Shown here: piece by piece, positions 45,650 through 55,269 of the stretch
Position numbering within the stretch: the stretch's first letter is position 1
Layout: each line of letters opens with the position of its first letter
From: Desulfosarcina alkanivorans
Lineage (GTDB): Bacteria; Desulfobacterota; Desulfobacteria; Desulfobacterales; Desulfosarcinaceae
Length of the DNA: 64,000 nt
Assembly: GCF_009688945.1 (NCBI RefSeq)
Contig: NZ_AP021874.1
Location: forward strand, 3,658,001-3,722,000
Direction: 5' to 3'
The notes under the pieces: generated by a model
The model's database searches: none
What the model was told of the DNA's origin: nothing
The model's input: only the letters and a program-made list of their open reading frames with translations
Made by a program: the position numbers and the translations under genes

Positions 45650-45758
45650 GTGGGTAACGGTCGGCGCCGGAAGAATCAGGGGTGATGCATCTGTATCGAA
45701 TGGATTCCATCGGGAGAATTTCGCCTGCTCGACAAAAAGTCAATGACGACGCCCTTGT

Positions 45759-48700
45759 CTATTTGAGACTGAACACAACCCTGCCCCTCGCGGTCTTCTC
45801 CTGATTCTGCCCTTCGGCTGCGGCCTTCGGGGCCACGATAAAAACCCGTTCCCGCGCCACCCGGCCATTTTCCAGCAGATAGTTTTTAACATTAAACGCA
45901 CGCGCGTCGGCCAGCTTGCGAAAATCGTTTTCAGTGACCCGGGTATGGGTCCGCACGAGCTGATCGATCTCTTCGGGCGTCAGCACGACCGGTTTTCCAT
46001 TGGCGTCAACCGGCACGGCAAGGCCGTCGGCGCTGAAAATCGCCGCCATGAGAACCGGACGTTCCGCGGGGTCAACGGTAATCGCCTCCAGGGGAACGGC
46101 GCTCTCGCCCGAGGCCATCATCCGCTGGAGCTTTTCCGCCTTGAGCCGGTTTTCCAGCAGCACGCCCCGCAGTCCATCTCGGTCCCATTCCGGTGACGCC
46201 GTTCCCTGAAGGTCCAGTTTCAACCCCGGCCGCTCGTATAGAATCTTGGCCAGTTTGTCCATCTTGTCCGCATTGTCACGGCTGATCTGGCTGGTACCGG
46301 AATCGAAATCCAGGTAACTCAATTCCTCACCGCCACCGGCCAGGGCCCCTAATGCGGCAAAAGGCGAGGTGACGATTTTGACAATCAAATTCCTGATGAC
46401 GGTCAGCACCACCCTGCCGATCTTGAATTCGGGGTCGTCCACATTGCCGCTGACCGGCAGCTCCAGTTCGATATTGCCGTCCCGGTCCTTGAGCAGGGCC
46501 ACGGCCAGCTTGATGGGCAGGCCCACCGTGTCGGGGCTGTCCACCGGGTCGCCCAGGGTGAGTTGATTGACATAGATGCTGTTCTTTCCCTCCAGCCGGC
46601 GATCCTCCATGAGGTAGGCCACGTTGAAGGTCAATTTACCCTTCTCCAGTATATAGCCCAGATATTTCCCCGAATAGGGCGAAAAGGGGCTCAACTCGAT
46701 GTCGGAAATATTCAGGTTCAGATCCAGGTAGGGATTGTCGATCAGCGGATTGATCCGGCCGGTGACCTTTACCGGCGCGTGATCGGACCACATGCCCTCC
46801 AGAAGCACATCGGCCTTTCTCTCCTCGATGGACTCCAGGCCGGACACACGCCCCCCCAGGTCGTGGAACCTGGCGTTGAAATTGGGCTTGATCAGCCGAT
46901 CGGAAAAATCCACATCCCCGCCGGTCAGAGAGACCCGGGCGATGCGAACGGTTGGTTTTTCCGTTCGGGGGCCTGCCGGCGGGATTGGCGCCGGTGGTGG
47001 CGGGGAACTGTCCGTAGGGCCGGTTTCGGTTTCCGATCCCGCGTCAGTCGGGCTGAACATGGAGACCAGGTTGACGCTGCCGTCCGGGTCAACGATCAGG
47101 CGGGCGAAAAAATCGGAAAGAGAAACCTGGTCGATGGAAATCCCGGTGGGGTTCAGGCCAAGGTCAAAGTGGTCAAACACAAGGGCCTCCCACTTGAGGA
47201 AATCATTGGCATTTTTGCGGTCGATGGAGGCGAACCGGTTGAGCCCGGCCGTGCCGGTATAGGCGACCGCCGGCGCCGCGCCCGGTTTCCGGGACACTCC
47301 CAACCGGCCCTGCGTGCTGAAAAAGCCCTGGGTCACAATGAGTCCCGCCTGTTCGGAAAGGTACGGCTGGAAGGGACGGACATCCATGTTTTCAGCGGCA
47401 ACAGCCAGATCCAGGGCAAGGGGCGAGATGGTGACCGCACCGCCGGCCCTGAACTGCCCCGCCTGTTCCCAGCGGAGCGAGAAATCCGCCTTGCCCGCTG
47501 AACCGGGTGCCGTGGAAAGATCCGAAGCGGACAGGGCGATCCTGTCCAGCCTGATCTTGACCGGTTCCCGGGGCACGCGGTCTTCCACCGCCACGGCGGC
47601 ATCAGTGACACTGACAGCTCCGAGGTTCACGACAAATGGCGCGGATTCCGGGTCGGCCGGCGACATTCGTTTCTCACCGGACGGCCCCGCGCCATCACTC
47701 TCCACGTCGTGGGCCCCGAAAGCGGGAACAAAGGCCTTGACCAGGTTCAAGGCGCCATCCTTCTCCCGGCGGCAGGAGAAATCGGCCCTGGAGAGTTCGA
47801 GGCGTCCCAGGGTCACCTCCCGCCGGGCCAGTTCCACCGTGGCATCGGCCACGCGCAGCCGTTCGAACGCGATCAGGGGGTCGTCGTCATCCTCGTCCAC
47901 CACACTGAGATGTTCCAGATCAAGGTGGACGCCGGACAGGGAGAGCAAAGGGCCCCCCGCTTCCTGACGGAAGCGGTAGCTGCCGCCGAAGGACAGCTGG
48001 CCGGCTGTGGTCTTGAAGTCGAAACGATCCTTGTAGTAAGGGATGTACCGGGAAACCTGCAGGCCGGAGACGTCAAGTTCTCCCGCCAATTGGAGGGGGG
48101 TGGGAGATGCGGTGCCGGACAGGGTGACCGATTCACCGGCCTCGCTTTTCAGGGAGAGGCGGTAGGCGGCGGTGCGGTCGCTGTTGAGGCCAAAGTTGTC
48201 GACCTCGACGTCAAGGTCGGTAATCGTCGTGGAAAACGGCTCGCTGTTGGAAAGGTCCGTAAAATGGACGACGCCCTTGTCCAGCTTGAACGCGTCGATG
48301 GTCAGCACCGGCTGAAATCCGCCGGTAGTGTCTTCAGCCGCTTTTTCCTCCGCCTTGCCGTATGCTTTGGCCGCCAGAAAGGGCAGATACAGCGCCCCTG
48401 AGTGCAGCCGTTTCAGAAAATATTCCGACCCGGACGATTCCATCCGGGCCACGCGCAGCTGCCCCCCCAGCACCGTTGAGGGCAGCAGATCGATTTTCAG
48501 ATTCGGGTGGTAAACGAAGGCGTCGCCGTTTCCGTCCGCCAGCCGCGCGTCAATAAAGGAAATCAGGCCGGCCACCACCAGCTCCGGCTGGCCGCCTTCC
48601 AGCATCCGAAAATCGACTTCGGTTTTCGTTTCCAGGGTAAGCGACTGCACCACCAGGTTTTCCGGAAGCGCTGCATAGGGAAGGTAATGGGGCACGCTCA

Positions 48701-49400
48701 ACCGTTCGACGCCCACGTCTAGGGTGGTTTCCCGCTCGGGGCCGAATGGCCGCGTTTTGCCGTCCAGGGCCAATGTGGCGCCGTTGATCCGCGCGCCCAG
48801 GTGAAACCGGGTGGTGACGTCCATGTCGGCCGGACGGGAGGAAAAGTCGGAAACGGTCAGGTTCAGGTCGTCGATATGGTGGGTGACGCCCGCCACCCGG
48901 TCATCCATAACGACCCGGGCGCCGGTGAGGCGCGTCTCGTAAACGGCCAGGGCCAGTCCCCCTGGGTCATCCGGCGTGCCGGTTGGTGCAGATCCGGTCC
49001 CGTCGCCCCCGGCGATGTCCGAGAAGTTGAAGGCGGTCTCACCGGAGCGTACCAGGGAGAGCGTCGGATTGACCACCCGAACGGATTTGAGCACCAGCGC
49101 CCATTTAAAAAGGGACGAGACCTGCAGGTTGACGGTGGCGTCATCCCATTTCACAAAAGGCGCACCGCCGGTTTCCCGGACGTCGAGATCGCGGAGGGTG
49201 ACCGACAAGGTGATGGGGTTGACCCGCACCGAACCCACCGACACATCCCGGTTGATGGCCCTGGCGACCTGATTTTCCATGATGCTGCGCACGATGAAGG
49301 GGGCGCCGAGGAAACCGAAAAGAATATAAAAGACAAGGATCGCAGAAATGGCGACGACGATCTGTTTCTGGCGCACGGTCAGGTCAGCTGTCTTTATCAT
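45759..49400 (-). CDS. Very large AsmA/DUF748-like envelope protein with OmpA-like C-terminal segment
   Basis: This 1213-aa protein starts MIKTADLTVRQKQIVV, a cytoplasmic leader followed by one N-terminal helix (IVVAISAILVFYILFGFLG). A very long, mostly beta-strand periplasmic region with repeated DUF748/AsmA-like units follows (VGSVRVNPITLSVTLRDLDV at the start; PVKVTGRINPLIDNPYLDL; LGDPVDSPDTVGLPIKLAVA). The C-terminal part (LDFDSGTSQISRDNADKMDK onward) has the OmpA-like strand-helix pattern. Related proteins are thought to aid lipid transport or outer-membrane assembly, but this is inferred. Signs of a late coiled coil are absent. Confidence 0.75.
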   Translation of the reverse strand: MIKTADLTVRQKQIVVAISAILVFYILFGFLGAPFIVRSIMENQVARAINRDVSVGSVRVNPITLSVTLRDLDVRETGGAPFVKWDDATVNLQVSSLFKWALVLKSVRVVNPTLSLVRSGETAFNFSDIAGGDGTGSAPTGTPDDPGGLALAVYETRLTGARVVMDDRVAGVTHHIDDLNLTVSDFSSRPADMDVTTRFHLGARINGATLALDGKTRPFGPERETTLDVGVERLSVPHYLPYAALPENLVVQSLTLETKTEVDFRMLEGGQPELVVAGLISFIDARLADGNGDAFVYHPNLKIDLLPSTVLGGQLRVARMESSGSEYFLKRLHSGALYLPFLAAKAYGKAEEKAAEDTTGGFQPVLTIDAFKLDKGVVHFTDLSNSEPFSTTITDLDVEVDNFGLNSDRTAAYRLSLKSEAGESVTLSGTASPTPLQLAGELDVSGLQVSRYIPYYKDRFDFKTTAGQLSFGGSYRFRQEAGGPLLSLSGVHLDLEHLSVVDEDDDDPLIAFERLRVADATVELARREVTLGRLELSRADFSCRREKDGALNLVKAFVPAFGAHDVESDGAGPSGEKRMSPADPESAPFVVNLGAVSVTDAAVAVEDRVPREPVKIRLDRIALSASDLSTAPGSAGKADFSLRWEQAGQFRAGGAVTISPLALDLAVAAENMDVRPFQPYLSEQAGLIVTQGFFSTQGRLGVSRKPGAAPAVAYTGTAGLNRFASIDRKNANDFLKWEALVFDHFDLGLNPTGISIDQVSLSDFFARLIVDPDGSVNLVSMFSPTDAGSETETGPTDSSPPPPAPIPPAGPRTEKPTVRIARVSLTGGDVDFSDRLIKPNFNARFHDLGGRVSGLESIEERKADVLLEGMWSDHAPVKVTGRINPLIDNPYLDLNLNISDIELSPFSPYSGKYLGYILEKGKLTFNVAYLMEDRRLEGKNSIYVNQLTLGDPVDSPDTVGLPIKLAVALLKDRDGNIELELPVSGNVDDPEFKIGRVVLTVIRNLIVKIVTSPFAALGALAGGGEELSYLDFDSGTSQISRDNADKMDKLAKILYERPGLKLDLQGTASPEWDRDGLRGVLLENRLKAEKLQRMMASGESAVPLEAITVDPAERPVLMAAIFSADGLAVPVDANGKPVVLTPEEIDQLVRTHTRVTENDFRKLADARAFNVKNYLLENGRVARERVFIVAPKAAAEGQNQEKTARGRVVFSLK

Positions 49401-49466
49401 CTTGATGGATCCGCCTGCAATCGTTCGGATGGGAGCCCAGGTGTGGGCCGGCTGCCGCTGGGGCAA

Positions 49467-50549
49467 TCAAAGGGCGCCGGCAATCACCTCCAGGGCCCGT
49501 TTCATCAGGTCCGGGTCCGCCTGGGATCCCATGTGGCCCAACCGGAACACCTTATCGGCCAGGGGCCCGTAACTGCCGGCAACCACCAGCCCTTGGTCCC
49601 GCAGGCACCGATCCCACGTCTCCCATGTATGTCCGTCGGGAATCCTGGCCGCCGTGACCGTGGGGGACGGGATGGCGCCGGATACCGGAAACAGGTCGAT
49701 CCCCATCTCCAGCAGACGCCGGCGGCAGAACCGGGCCACCGCATCATGACGGTTGAAGCTGTTTTCCAGTCCCTCCTCCAGCAACAAGCCGGCCGCCGTG
49801 TGCAGGGCAGCCACGCCCTGCCAGTTCGGCGTGTAGGGGAAATAAGCGTTCTTAACCGCCTGCTGGAAGGGCTTGAGCGCATCGTAGCCCACATAGCCCA
49901 CGGCATCGACAATCTCCCAGGCCTTGGGGCTCACCGACAGGAAGGACATGTCCGGCGGCGCGGAAAGACATTTCTGCCCCCCCCCCAGGCACAGGTCGAT
50001 ATGCCAGTCATCGGCCAGCACCGGGACGCCGCCGGCACCGGCCACCGAGTCCACGTAAAAAAGGGGCACCCGGTAGGCGTTTTTCAGCCGGCCCAGTTCC
50101 TCGAGGGGATTGAGGGTCCCCGACGGGGTCTCGCAGTGGACAGCGGTGATCATGCGGGGTTTGAACTCGGCAATGGCCGCTTCGATGCGGGCCATGTCAT
50201 TAATGGTCTCGTCATAGCTGAAGCCCACGGTTTTCACATCTGCACCGAGGGATTGGGCCATTTCACCGATGCCGTAGCCGAAGACACCGGTGGCCACGGC
50301 CAGCACCCGGTCGCCGGGCACCAGGCAACTCTTCAGAGCGCTCCACAGGGCGAGCATTCCCTCCCCTGACATGATCACGATATCATCCCGCGTGCCGAAA
50401 ATTTCTTTCAGCCGCCGCTGAGTGCGCGTGTAAAGTTCGACAAACTCGGATTCCAGATCCCCGGAACCATAAGGTTCCAGGTAGGCCTGACGGACGGCCT
50501 CGGGCACCACCACCGGCCCGGGGACCATGGGGATGGGATAGGTTTGCAT
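49467..50549 (-). CDS. Class V PLP-dependent aminotransferase (alanine-glyoxylate/serine-pyruvate type)
   Basis: This 360-aa protein starts at the ATG at 50549, after CAAGGAGG; the frame continues upstream without homologous sequence. The fold-type I layout is visible: GPVVVPEAVR at the start, VIMSGEGMLALW in the cofactor region, ETPSGTLN, YVDSVAGAGGV with the PLP-binding Asp, and the likely Schiff-base Lys in LGGGQKCLSAPP. This group uses alanine, serine or similar amino donors with glyoxylate or related acceptors. The specific pair cannot be told. It is 66 bases upstream of the large AsmA-like gene on the same strand. Confidence 0.85.
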   Translation of the reverse strand: MQTYPIPMVPGPVVVPEAVRQAYLEPYGSGDLESEFVELYTRTQRRLKEIFGTRDDIVIMSGEGMLALWSALKSCLVPGDRVLAVATGVFGYGIGEMAQSLGADVKTVGFSYDETINDMARIEAAIAEFKPRMITAVHCETPSGTLNPLEELGRLKNAYRVPLFYVDSVAGAGGVPVLADDWHIDLCLGGGQKCLSAPPDMSFLSVSPKAWEIVDAVGYVGYDALKPFQQAVKNAYFPYTPNWQGVAALHTAAGLLLEEGLENSFNRHDAVARFCRRRLLEMGIDLFPVSGAIPSPTVTAARIPDGHTWETWDRCLRDQGLVVAGSYGPLADKVFRLGHMGSQADPDLMKRALEVIAGAL

Positions 50550-50823
50550 GACGGCCCCTCCTTGCAGGGAAATGCGGTCTTTAGGAGCAAAATAGTGCCT
50601 GTTTACTTCGTATAGATGGCTACATTTGGATAGGAATGCCAAATGTCAAAACCCGAATGCCAATTGGAGGATGGGGATTCGATCTTATTTCCGAACAGGC
50701 AGCATACCTTCATTTGACATTTTGCATTTGAACTTTGGTATTAAGGTTTATCGATGAATCAAGATTCACAACACTTTTTGTATGTTGTTTCAAATAATAC
50801 CCGGTCCTGTCAGCACGATTCCG

Positions 50824-51507
50824 TTAAACCTGTATGCTGCGAATCTGCTTCAGCCACGGCTGAATCCGGTCCCGGTGCTCCGGGGGAATCATGAGCACAA
50901 ACACGGGCTGATTGGCGACCAGGCCGGCCGGCGGTGGCCCGAGTTGGCCGGCGGTGTAAGCTTGCCGGTTTTTTTCAGAGTCCAGAAACTGCATCACATC
51001 GGAAAAATTTCCCGAGAACCCCTGGGCGTCGATATGCTCCAGGTGCTGGAGAAACACGTCATTGACCGTCAGGATAAACGGGTCCATGTCTGCAAATCCC
51101 GTCTGGCCGCAATTTCTGGCAGAGACCATGCAGCGGCAGCCAAAGGGCCGCACCCCATAGAGAGAACAGGCGTCATCGGCAAGCACCGGACAGGGGCCGG
51201 CGGAAGGATCCATCTGCTCTTCGGGCGGGTCGCCATCGCGGGCGCAGATGTCGGCCATGCGGTTAATGGAAACCCGGGGCTTGAATCGGTCCGGATGAGA
51301 CTGCCGGGCAATGGTTTCCAGGCAATGCATGTCACCGGCCTTTTCCAGATGGGTGATGATCCGGTAACCTTCCAAGGTGGTCATGGTCACATTTGCCGTG
51401 CAGCAGTGCGCGCAATATTTTTCACATGCCAGGTCGAATTCGCCGATAAAGCGGTCGTAGATGTCGACCATTTGTTCCAGTATGGTCAGTTTTGCATTCA
51501 AGTTCAT
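50824..51507 (-). CDS. YkgJ-family cysteine cluster protein
   Basis: This 227-aa protein starts MNLNAKLTILEQMVDIYDRF from the ATG at 51507. The metal-binding cysteines typical of YkgJ/UPF0153 proteins are spread as CEKYCAHCC (near residue 27), CPVLADDACSLYGVRPFGCR and the later RNCGQTG. This family probably binds zinc or an iron-sulfur cluster and its role is unsettled. No partner gene is obvious. The 274-base gap upstream carries an imperfect inverted pair of CAAATGTCAAA-like sequence but no gene. Confidence 0.75.
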   Translation of the reverse strand: MNLNAKLTILEQMVDIYDRFIGEFDLACEKYCAHCCTANVTMTTLEGYRIITHLEKAGDMHCLETIARQSHPDRFKPRVSINRMADICARDGDPPEEQMDPSAGPCPVLADDACSLYGVRPFGCRCMVSARNCGQTGFADMDPFILTVNDVFLQHLEHIDAQGFSGNFSDVMQFLDSEKNRQAYTAGQLGPPPAGLVANQPVFVLMIPPEHRDRIQPWLKQIRSIQV

Positions 51508-51540
51508 TTCAGATGACTTTCCGTGGGATAAAGGGATCAT

Positions 51541-51862
51541 GTCTCGCGTTTCTCTTATACCCCAAACCGTTTCCTTTTTCCAGCAGTTACGGGCCGGGCC
51601 CCGACGCCCCGGGTGATGGCGGCCGCTCGGACCGGATCCACACGGTTTTTCCTTCGATCGAAAGCATGGTATACAGTATATTTTCCAATCAACTATTGCC
51701 TGGCGAACAAACCGGTATGGTTTCGTCGTGCCGGACTTGATCGGGCATCCAGGAAATACTGGATAGCGCTAAAGCGTCACTGCGAGCCCGGCCTTCGCCG
51801 GCATGACGGACGGTTGAAGTCTCTAATCGCCGGAATAATAACGGACAGCAAGGGAGGATGCC
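51541..51862. repeat. Intergenic region with a palindromic repeat
   Basis: This 322-base gap has no gene. CGTCGTGCCGG at 51724-51734 pairs with CCGGCATGACG at 51798-51808 (ten of eleven positions), bounding an 85-base unit that also contains GGATCGGG-like and GCATCCAG words common in dispersed intergenic repeats of this type. The promoter and AAGGGAGG site of the DUF362 gene at 51863 occupy the right end. Confidence 0.5.
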
Positions 51863-52969
51863 ATGACCGGCAGGGTCTATTTCATCGATATGCGGGCCAC
51901 GATCAAGGAGAACTTTATTGCCAAAATCGGACGCCTGATGGAAACCGCAGGCATATCGAGGATCATCGACAAGCGGGACCTGACGGCGGTAAAAATGCAT
52001 TTCGGGGAAATGGGAAATGCGGCGTTCATCCGACCGGTGTACATCCGCAAAGTGGTCGAAGTGGTCAAACAGGCCAAGGGCGTTCCATTCCTCACCGATG
52101 CCAACACGTTGTACGCCGGCACCCGCAGCGACGCCCCCCACCACCTGACCACGGCCGTAAAAAACGGCTTCGCCTATGCGGTGGTTGAAGCGCCGCTGAT
52201 TATCGCCGACGGCCTGCGCGGCAAAAGTGAAACAGCGGTTCCGATCAACCAGAAACGCTTCGCGTCGGTGTATATCGGCACCGATATCGTGGAAGCCGAC
52301 GCCTTCATCTCCGTGGCCCATTTCAAAGGCCACGAATTGTCCGGCTTCGGCGGGGCCGTCAAGAATGTGGGCATGGGGTGCGCCTCCCGAAAGGGCAAGC
52401 TGGCCCAGCACTCGGGCCTGTCTCCCCGAATCTCGGGCGAACAGTGCATCGGCTGCGGTGAATGCCGGGACCACTGCTCCCAGCATGCCATCTCCATGGA
52501 GGGCGAAACAGCCGCCATCGATGCCGACAGCTGCATCGGCTGCGGCGAATGCATCCTGATCTGTCCCAACGAAGCCATCACGGTGCAGTGGAACCGCTCC
52601 GTCCCGGTCTTCCTTGAAAAAATGGTGGAATACGCCCTTGGCGTTCTGAAGGGGAAGGCGAACAAAGCGTTTTTCATCAATTTCATCACCGATGTCTCCC
52701 CGGCGTGCGACTGCTATCCGTCCAACGACGCCCCCATCGTGAAAAATATCGGCGTGGTGGCCGCCACCGACCCGGTGGCCATCGACCAGGCCTCGGTGGA
52801 CCTGGTCAACGCCGAGCCCGCCCTGGCCGGCACCCGGCTGACCACCAATACCGCAGCAGGCGAAGACAAGTTCAAGGGCATCTACCCCAAGGTGGACTGG
52901 GAGATCCAGCTGGACTACGCCGAAAAAGTGGGATTGGGTTCAAGGACCTATGAACTGGTAAAATTATAA
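51863..52969 (+). CDS. DUF362 protein with internal two-cluster ferredoxin
   Basis: This 368-aa protein has a DUF362 domain split around a ferredoxin insert. The N-terminal part includes VKMHFGEMGNAAFIRPVY and FISVAHFKGHELSGFGGAVK. Two [4Fe-4S] motifs follow near residue 193, CIGCGECRDHCS and CIGCGECILICP. The domain continues with NFITDVSPACDCYP and DPVAIDQASVDLVN. It is preceded by AAGGGAGG. This differs from the DUF362 at 10656-11723, where the ferredoxin is at the very end. Function is not established; a redox role is inferred. Confidence 0.85.
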   Translation: MTGRVYFIDMRATIKENFIAKIGRLMETAGISRIIDKRDLTAVKMHFGEMGNAAFIRPVYIRKVVEVVKQAKGVPFLTDANTLYAGTRSDAPHHLTTAVKNGFAYAVVEAPLIIADGLRGKSETAVPINQKRFASVYIGTDIVEADAFISVAHFKGHELSGFGGAVKNVGMGCASRKGKLAQHSGLSPRISGEQCIGCGECRDHCSQHAISMEGETAAIDADSCIGCGECILICPNEAITVQWNRSVPVFLEKMVEYALGVLKGKANKAFFINFITDVSPACDCYPSNDAPIVKNIGVVAATDPVAIDQASVDLVNAEPALAGTRLTTNTAAGEDKFKGIYPKVDWEIQLDYAEKVGLGSRTYELVKL

Positions 52970-52986
52970 CCCGACGAAAGGCCGAT

Positions 52987-53310
52987 ATGCTGCGTACCAC
53001 GGTTCACATGGCCCTGCACGTTCTGGCGCCGGCCGCCGTCGCCCGATTCGGTTTTCCACGTCGCTGGAAGAGGGCCTGGGCGGTCATGGTCGCGACCATG
53101 GCCGTTGACCTGGACCACCTGCTGGCCACACCGATATTCGACCCGGATCGCTGCAGTATCGGTTTTCATCCCCTGCACACCTGGCCGGCCATGGCGCTGT
53201 ACCTGGCAATGGCCCTCGCCCCCAAAACCCGCCTGGTGGGTCTGGGACTGGTGATTCACATGGCGCTGGATGCCATCGATTGCATCTGGGCGGGATCGGG
53301 TCTGGGATAG
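52987..53310 (+). CDS. Small membrane protein (DUF6122-like)
   Basis: This 107-aa protein has three to four hydrophobic segments. The repeated metal-like residues HMALH near the start, VDLDHLLA, FHPLHTW and HMALDAIDC are the pattern of DUF6122-type proteins, which resemble metal-dependent membrane hydrolases. It is 17 bases after the DUF362 gene on the same strand. Function is unknown. Confidence 0.65.
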   Translation: MLRTTVHMALHVLAPAAVARFGFPRRWKRAWAVMVATMAVDLDHLLATPIFDPDRCSIGFHPLHTWPAMALYLAMALAPKTRLVGLGLVIHMALDAIDCIWAGSGLG

Positions 53311-53323
53311 GAACAAATACGTA

Positions 53324-53812
53324 CTACCAGATTTTGATGCTCCGCCCCTTCAGCTCCAGCAGTTCTTCGGTGGTAGCCCTGAGCCGGTCGGCCAGAACGC
53401 CCGAGAATACGCGATAGATGACATAGCCGAAAGCCAGCTTGTCATTGCCGGTCAGCTGCTCGATGTAATAGATGTCCGTGGCCAGGCAGACCGTTTCACC
53501 GACGGCGACGGCCGAAGCACTGCGGGGGGCACACTCGATCGCCCCCATCTCGCCGAAAACATCGCCCCGGCGCTGGAGCATGGCCACCGGTTTATTGTCC
53601 TTCATCAGCCGGACTTTCCCGTAAACCATGAAGTAAAGCCATGTATCGGCGCTGCCCTGTTCAAAAATGGTTTCCCCGGGGTTGTACTTCCTGATTTTGC
53701 TCATGGACATCAGGTGGTGCAGTTCATCCTCTTGGAACGGTTCGAAAATTTCGAATTTCTTGATATCATTCAGGACTCTCTGGTTTCCCTTTAAAAAATC
53801 GGTTTCCTGCAT
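53324..53812 (-). CDS. Cyclic nucleotide-binding domain protein without DNA-binding domain
   Basis: This 162-aa protein starts at the ATG at 53812 with GGGAGGAG upstream. The cNMP fold is seen as KYNPGETIFEQGSADTWLYF, GDVFGEMGAIECAPRSASAV (phosphate-binding cassette with Glu and Arg) and the C-terminal helix. It ends at residue 162 without the HTH of Crp/Fnr regulators, so it acts by protein contact or as a sensor. The ligand (cAMP, c-di-GMP or none) is not determined. Confidence 0.82.
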   Translation of the reverse strand: MQETDFLKGNQRVLNDIKKFEIFEPFQEDELHHLMSMSKIRKYNPGETIFEQGSADTWLYFMVYGKVRLMKDNKPVAMLQRRGDVFGEMGAIECAPRSASAVAVGETVCLATDIYYIEQLTGNDKLAFGYVIYRVFSGVLADRLRATTEELLELKGRSIKIW

Positions 53813-54142
53813 GGGGCTCCTCCCTGTCCCGATCATTGGCTGAAGCGGGTGACATCCTGTTGACCATCCCTGTGGGAAATGTCAATTTTTTATACAGCCC
53901 GTTGCACTGTACGTAACTGGAATGCCAGCTGATCGGTAAAAAAACCAACTGTTTTTATATTAGTTTTTGCAAATTCATGGGACTCCGTTCCCATTTCCTG
54001 GCATATGTTAAGCATGATTCGCACCAATAAGACCGTAAATCACGGCGCGATCGTTCAGGCCCCAATTTTTTCAATTCGGGTTTCTTTTCGAAGGAAGTGG
54101 GTAAGGCCAAGGCCCGGTACGGGCGAACAAATGGGAGCCGGG
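53813..54142. other. Intergenic stretch with no convincing gene
   Basis: This 330-base gap between the cNMP-binding protein start and the end of the AI-2E permease gene has no recognisable gene. It contains the leftward promoter region of the cNMP protein. Frames in this area share only their low-complexity leaders with overlapping shadows. Confidence 0.4.
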
Positions 54143-55216
54143 TCAGGACGGCGTTTCGGACCGTTGCTCGACTCTCATGAACCAGGCCTTGATGACGGCA
54201 TTGACCAGGGTTGCCAGGGGAATGGCAAAGAAAAGCCCCCACAGACCCCACAATCCGCCAAAGAGCAGCACCGCCACGACAATGGCCACCGGATGGAGGT
54301 TCACCACCCCGGAAAGCAGCAGCGGCGCCAGCAGGTTGCCGTCGAGGATCTGAATGACCATGTAAGCCACCATGGCCGAGGCAAACTGGCTGCTCCAGCC
54401 CCACTGGATGAAAGCCACCAGCGCCATGACAAACCCCATGACCGTTACACCGATATAGGGAATGATGACGGACAGTCCCACAAACAGGGAGATCAGCAGG
54501 GAAAACTGAAGCCCCATGGCGCGGAACACGGCGTAGCTGACACCCCAGATAATCAGCAGTTCCCAGCCTTTTCCCCGGATGTAATTGGTCACCTGAACAT
54601 TGGCCTCCTGCCATACGGATTCGGTAAGGTCCATGTTATCGGGCAGAAAGCGCCGTCCCCAGTCCAGGATCATCTCCTTGTCCTTGAGCAGGAAAAAGAC
54701 CATGAAGGGCACCAGCACCAGATAGACCACCAGGTGAATGAGGCCCATGACCGAAGCCAGTGACAGGGTCAGGACCCGTTTGCCCAGGGTGGAGATCCCG
54801 GTGTTGAGAAATGCGATGATCTCTCTGATCTGGTTTTCGGAAATGAGTTCCGGGTAGTTGGTGGGCAGTTCAAGCAGCCGGTATTGTATCGTGGTCAGCA
54901 TGCCGGGCAGCTGCTGGACCAGTTGGCTGATCTGCTTGACGGTCAGGGGAATCAGCCACAGGGTCATGACGACCATGGCCACCATGAAAACGGTAAAAAC
55001 GATGGATACGGCGGCCAGTCGCGGCAGGCGGGAACGCTGAAACAGGCTGACCATCCCGTCGAGCAGGTAGGCGATGATGATACTGATGAGAACCGGCGCC
55101 AGAAGGCTGCCCAGAAAATAAATCAGACCGGCGCCCGCCAGGAGCATAACGCCGAGAATCACCCGCTGGGGGTCAGAAAAATGCCTGTCTTTCCACGTCC
55201 TGAACAGCTCAAACAT
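54143..55216 (-). CDS. AI-2E (PerM)-family membrane transporter
   Basis: This 357-aa protein has seven to eight helices. Family features are the N-terminal pair of helices (VILGVMLLAGAGLIYFLG; ISIIIAYLLDGMVSLFQR), the amphipathic region LVQQLPGMLTTIQYRLLELP and the C-terminal helices with DGNLLAPLLLSGVVNLHPV. Members act as exporters or as ion-coupled antiporters; autoinducer-2 export is not implied. It precedes a PagL-like gene on the same strand by about 50 bases. Confidence 0.85.
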   Translation of the reverse strand: MFELFRTWKDRHFSDPQRVILGVMLLAGAGLIYFLGSLLAPVLISIIIAYLLDGMVSLFQRSRLPRLAAVSIVFTVFMVAMVVMTLWLIPLTVKQISQLVQQLPGMLTTIQYRLLELPTNYPELISENQIREIIAFLNTGISTLGKRVLTLSLASVMGLIHLVVYLVLVPFMVFFLLKDKEMILDWGRRFLPDNMDLTESVWQEANVQVTNYIRGKGWELLIIWGVSYAVFRAMGLQFSLLISLFVGLSVIIPYIGVTVMGFVMALVAFIQWGWSSQFASAMVAYMVIQILDGNLLAPLLLSGVVNLHPVAIVVAVLLFGGLWGLWGLFFAIPLATLVNAVIKAWFMRVEQRSETPS

Positions 55217-55269
55217 CGGTTCCGTTCCCTGCTCCCCTCTATGTAAACCATCGGCCGGTGGAGACCCCG

